This document shows positions 61,158 through 64,000 of a stretch of DNA of 64,000 nucleotides, one piece after another. The number at the start of each line of letters is the position of its first letter. Positions within the stretch are counted from its first letter, which is position 1. A program made the position numbers and the translations under genes. The DNA is from Nitratireductor arenosus. Its GTDB lineage: Bacteria; Pseudomonadota; Alphaproteobacteria; Rhizobiales; Rhizobiaceae. The notes below the pieces were generated by a model, which saw nothing but the letters and a program-made list of their open reading frames with translations, was not told where the DNA came from and did not search any database. The stretch is taken from positions 532,001 to 596,000 of the forward strand of contig NZ_WPHG01000001.1 of NCBI RefSeq assembly GCF_009742725.1, in the 5' to 3' direction.

Positions 61158-64000
61158 TCAAATACCCCGGTCGCGACGCAGGGCCGCGGTTTCGTGCCAT
61201 TTGTAGACCTTGGCCAGCAGCGCGTTCGGGCTGATGGGCTTGGGCAGATAGTCGTCCATGCCGGCCGCGATGCAGCGCGCGCGATCGTCCTTGAGCGCAT
61301 GCGCGGTCACTCCGACGATCGGCGTGCGGACAGCTCCTCCCTCCTCGGCACTGCGGATCGCCTCGGTCGCCTCGAGGCCGTTCATCTCCGGCATGGAGAC
61401 ATCCATAAGGATCATTGCCGGCTGCATTTCGGCATGTGCCTCGACCGCCAGCCTGCCGTTGCGGACAATCTCGTAGGTGAACGGCGTTTCGCCTAGGATC
61501 TGCGCGAACACGAGCTGGTTGACCTCGTTGTCCTCAGCCACGAGAATATCAAGTCGAGACGGTTGCGCGCGCGCCGTACGCGCCTTGTTTTCGCCGGACG
61601 TGTCCCCGCCCGACGACCGAACGACAGCGCACTGACGCGACGACGGCGGCGATAGCCCGGGGCCGCGGCTCTCGGGTGGCACGGTGCGGCCAGGATCGTC
61701 AGCCGGCGTGGCGCGTGCCGTGGACAAAGCGCCATTTCGCCCGCGCATATGCTGTATCTGTTCGACCAGAACATCCAGCAAGGCCGAGGAGCGCACGGGT
61801 TTGGTGAGTTGCGCGTCGATACCGTACTCGGCGAATTCCGCGCTCGTCAGGGCATGATCGACGGATGTCAGAAGAATGATCGCCGTCCCGGCGATGTCGG
61901 CGGTGTTGCGGATCGCCGCCGCCACCTCAAGCCCGCTCATGCCCGGCATCTGATAGTCGAGGACCACGCATTCGACCCCGACACCCAGTTCGGCCGCGGC
62001 TTGCAGGACCGCCAGTCCCTCGCCACCGTTCTCGGCCGCGCAGGCGTCGAAGTGCCAGGAATTCATCTGTTCGAGCAGAATGGCACGGTTGACCTCGTTG
62101 TCATCCACCACGAGCACGCGCGCGCCGGAGACGTCGACTGCAACGGGTTTCTTGCGCGCGCTTTCGTCGGCGACGGGCAATTCGACGGTGAACCAGAATG
62201 CCGATCCCTTACCAACCACACTTTCGACACCGATCTCGCCGCCCATCAGCGCCACCAGCCGCGCCGTGATCGCCAGTCCCAACCCGGTCCCTTCATGCCG
62301 ACGCGTCGAGCTGGTATCGACCTGGCTGAATTTTTCGAAGACCGTCGGCAGCTTTTCCCGCGGTATCCCAATGCCGGTATCGGATATTTCGAAGCGCAGT
62401 GAAACCCGCCCCTCGCGCATCCTGCCGGACACGTCGGCCAGAACGTGTCCGGAATCGGTGAATTTCACAGCGTTGCCAAGCAGGTTGGTAACAGCCTGGC
62501 GCAGACGACCGACATCGCCACTCACCGTACGCGGCAAATCGGGATCGACCCGCACGATCAACTCCAGATCCTTTTCCTTCGCCCGCGTCGACATCAGCGT
62601 GGCAACGTCCTCGACCGCCTCGGCGAGATTGAAAGGCACCGGGTCGAGGACAAGCTGACCGGCGTCGATCTTGGAAAAGTCGAGAATATCGTTGATGATC
62701 GTCAAAAGCGCGTTGCCCGACTTCAAGATGATGTCGGTGAAGGTTGTCTGTTTCTGGTCGAGATCGCTTTTCGCCAGCAATTCGGCCATGCCGAGCACCC
62801 CGTTCATCGGGGTCCGGATCTCATGGCTCATATTGGCCAGGAATTCGGATTTGGCCCGGTCGGCAAGCACTGCGCGCTGCTCGGCCGCGCGCAGTTCCTC
62901 TTCACGCTTCTTGAGTTCCGTGACATCCGTGGTCGAACCGATCAAATAGAGCGAACCATCGGAGGCGATCATCGTGCTCTTACGGGCGATTCGGTAGCTC
63001 GGCGCTCCGTCGGGACCGGTGCCGGTTTCCTCGACAACCCGCATCTCGCCGGTGTTCAGGACCACCCGGTCGGCCGCCATATAGGCTTCACCGTCGGACC
63101 CGAACACCTCCACATCGGTGCGCCCGGTGGCGGCGTCCTTGGAAAGGCCGGTCAGGTCGCACCAGCCCTGATTGACATAGGCGATGCGCAAATCCGGATG
63201 CTTGGCGTAGATGGCAACCGGCACATTGTCGATCAGCGTGCGGAAAAGCTCGTTCTCGCGCGTCGTTTCCTGCAGAGACGCCTCGCGTTGCTTCATGTCG
63301 GTGATATCGACCCGAACACCGACGAACAGCCCGTCTTCGGTGCGCGTATCGTAGACCCGAAACCAGCGGCCGTCGGGATTTCGGCGTTCGGATACCGAAT
63401 GCTCGACATGATAGCGCTTGAGTGTCTGCTCGACCCAGGTCTCGCGATCCGTGTCGTAAAGGGCATCCACCTCTGGATCGCCGGAATGGCGGAAATAGCC
63501 GGCATCGTGCGCGGTTTCGATCGCAAGCCGCAGCGACTGCCCCGGGTCGGTGAACGGCAGCAAGGCCGGTAGCGAATCCTTGATGCGCTGGTTGGATAGC
63601 ACCAGCCGGTCGTCTTTGTCGTAAATGATGACGCCGGCCGGCAGGGTCTCGATGACACGCGCCAGAAGGGTGCGCGCCTCATCGGCCTCGCGCTCGCGCC
63701 GCCGAATATCGGTGACATCGAAAACGAGGCCGGCGACATAGACGGTCCCGGTCGCGGTTTGCAGGCGGGTCTTGCGCACCAGATGCGAACGCACGGCGCC
63801 GGCGTGTTCGAAATCCTCCTCGATCTCGTAGATCTGTCCACTGGCGAGCACCCGACGCTCGCTCTCCTCAAACTGCGCCGCGTCGGCCGTACCGACAATG
63901 TCGACGGCGCGCTTGCCGAGTATCGCCGGAACGGTCGTGCCATTCAGTCTTGCGAAGGCCTCGTTGACGAAAACGAACCGCAACTCGGCATCCTTGACGA
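61158..64000 (-). CDS. Multi-PAS hybrid sensor histidine kinase (partial, 5' end outside window)
   Basis: About 946 residues are visible; the frame stays open through the right edge, where the codons before the first TTG still encode PAS-like VKDAELRFVFVNEAFARL. Domains in order: three PAS domains (about 1-100, 110-230 and 245-365), HisKA with the H-box FLANMSHEIRTPMNGVLGMAELL, the HATPase core with LLGNAVKFTDSG and DTGIGIPREKL, then two receiver domains, one around VDDNEVN...LDYQMPGMSG and one around AEDNEVN...LMDVSMPEMNG...LPKPIS. The soluble, multi-sensor layout suggests intracellular redox or ligand sensing. It is not PhoR, which has a membrane segment and no receivers. Confidence 0.88.
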   Translation of the reverse strand, partial: VKDAELRFVFVNEAFARLNGTTVPAILGKRAVDIVGTADAAQFEESERRVLASGQIYEIEEDFEHAGAVRSHLVRKTRLQTATGTVYVAGLVFDVTDIRRREREADEARTLLARVIETLPAGVIIYDKDDRLVLSNQRIKDSLPALLPFTDPGQSLRLAIETAHDAGYFRHSGDPEVDALYDTDRETWVEQTLKRYHVEHSVSERRNPDGRWFRVYDTRTEDGLFVGVRVDITDMKQREASLQETTRENELFRTLIDNVPVAIYAKHPDLRIAYVNQGWCDLTGLSKDAATGRTDVEVFGSDGEAYMAADRVVLNTGEMRVVEETGTGPDGAPSYRIARKSTMIASDGSLYLIGSTTDVTELKKREEELRAAEQRAVLADRAKSEFLANMSHEIRTPMNGVLGMAELLAKSDLDQKQTTFTDIILKSGNALLTIINDILDFSKIDAGQLVLDPVPFNLAEAVEDVATLMSTRAKEKDLELIVRVDPDLPRTVSGDVGRLRQAVTNLLGNAVKFTDSGHVLADVSGRMREGRVSLRFEISDTGIGIPREKLPTVFEKFSQVDTSSTRRHEGTGLGLAITARLVALMGGEIGVESVVGKGSAFWFTVELPVADESARKKPVAVDVSGARVLVVDDNEVNRAILLEQMNSWHFDACAAENGGEGLAVLQAAAELGVGVECVVLDYQMPGMSGLEVAAAIRNTADIAGTAIILLTSVDHALTSAEFAEYGIDAQLTKPVRSSALLDVLVEQIQHMRGRNGALSTARATPADDPGRTVPPESRGPGLSPPSSRQCAVVRSSGGDTSGENKARTARAQPSRLDILVAEDNEVNQLVFAQILGETPFTYEIVRNGRLAVEAHAEMQPAMILMDVSMPEMNGLEATEAIRSAEEGGAVRTPIVGVTAHALKDDRARCIAAGMDDYLPKPISPNALLAKVYKWHETAALRRDRGI

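Noticed and set aside
1-64000. CRISPR arrays, prophage or toxin-antitoxin modules
   Set aside because: No regularly spaced repeats, no phage structural genes and no typical toxin-antitoxin pair were seen on either strand.

Overview
The window is high-GC chromosomal DNA from an alphaproteobacterium, most probably of the order Hyphomicrobiales (Rhizobiales). This rests on gene content and order: J-domain protein / cobS / cobT of aerobic cobalamin synthesis, aroK-aroB-CorB, xerD followed by accA, a single-ABC-domain xylose importer, and long-form PstC/PstA. The genus cannot be fixed from sequence alone. Nearly all the DNA is coding, about 67 genes plus one tRNA-Arg(CCT). There is no rRNA, CRISPR array or prophage.

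Left block (1-17.4 kb): after a partial EamA transporter and a broken aldehyde-dehydrogenase relic comes a DUF2390 gene and then an accessory catabolic island. On the minus strand a HutC-type GntR regulator is followed by UbiD decarboxylase, UbiX prenyltransferase, an Asp/Glu-racemase-fold protein and a three-subunit HcnABC/opine-oxidase-like amino-acid dehydrogenase. Divergently transcribed are an aldehyde dehydrogenase, a ThDP-dependent enzyme, a polyamine-type ABC importer and a RidA protein. A second HutC-type regulator, clearly a paralogue of the first, closes the island. It is abutted by the end of a decayed IS3-family element. The parts fit import, racemisation, oxidation to imine/2-oxo acid, ThDP decarboxylation and aldehyde oxidation of an unknown amino-acid-like compound, with a prFMN-dependent decarboxylation added. 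The substrate is not known to me.

Core block (17.4-36 kb): DUF3108 protein, rpmB, a queuosine-precursor transporter (yhhQ) with a probable preQ1-I riboswitch touching its start codon, cobT/GFA/cobS/J-domain, bolA, a CorB/CorC-type protein, aroB, aroK, xerD, accA, an L,D-transpeptidase lipoprotein, tusA, a CobW GTPase, a D,D-carboxypeptidase, an M20 amidohydrolase and tRNA-Arg.

Right block (36-64 kb): the ugpBAEC glycerol-3-phosphate importer followed by malonyl-CoA synthetase; two tandem small GNAT proteins; a diacylglycerol-kinase-family enzyme; several small envelope proteins; a xylose importer (xylFHG) divergent from a ROK repressor, which is itself overlapped by a di-heme oxidoreductase and an FG-GAP/UnbV protein; the phosphate operon pstSCAB-phoU-phoB with a Pho box; and a partial multi-PAS hybrid histidine kinase. 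Every one of the four binding-protein-led ABC operons has a GC-rich hairpin without a U-tract just after the binding-protein gene.
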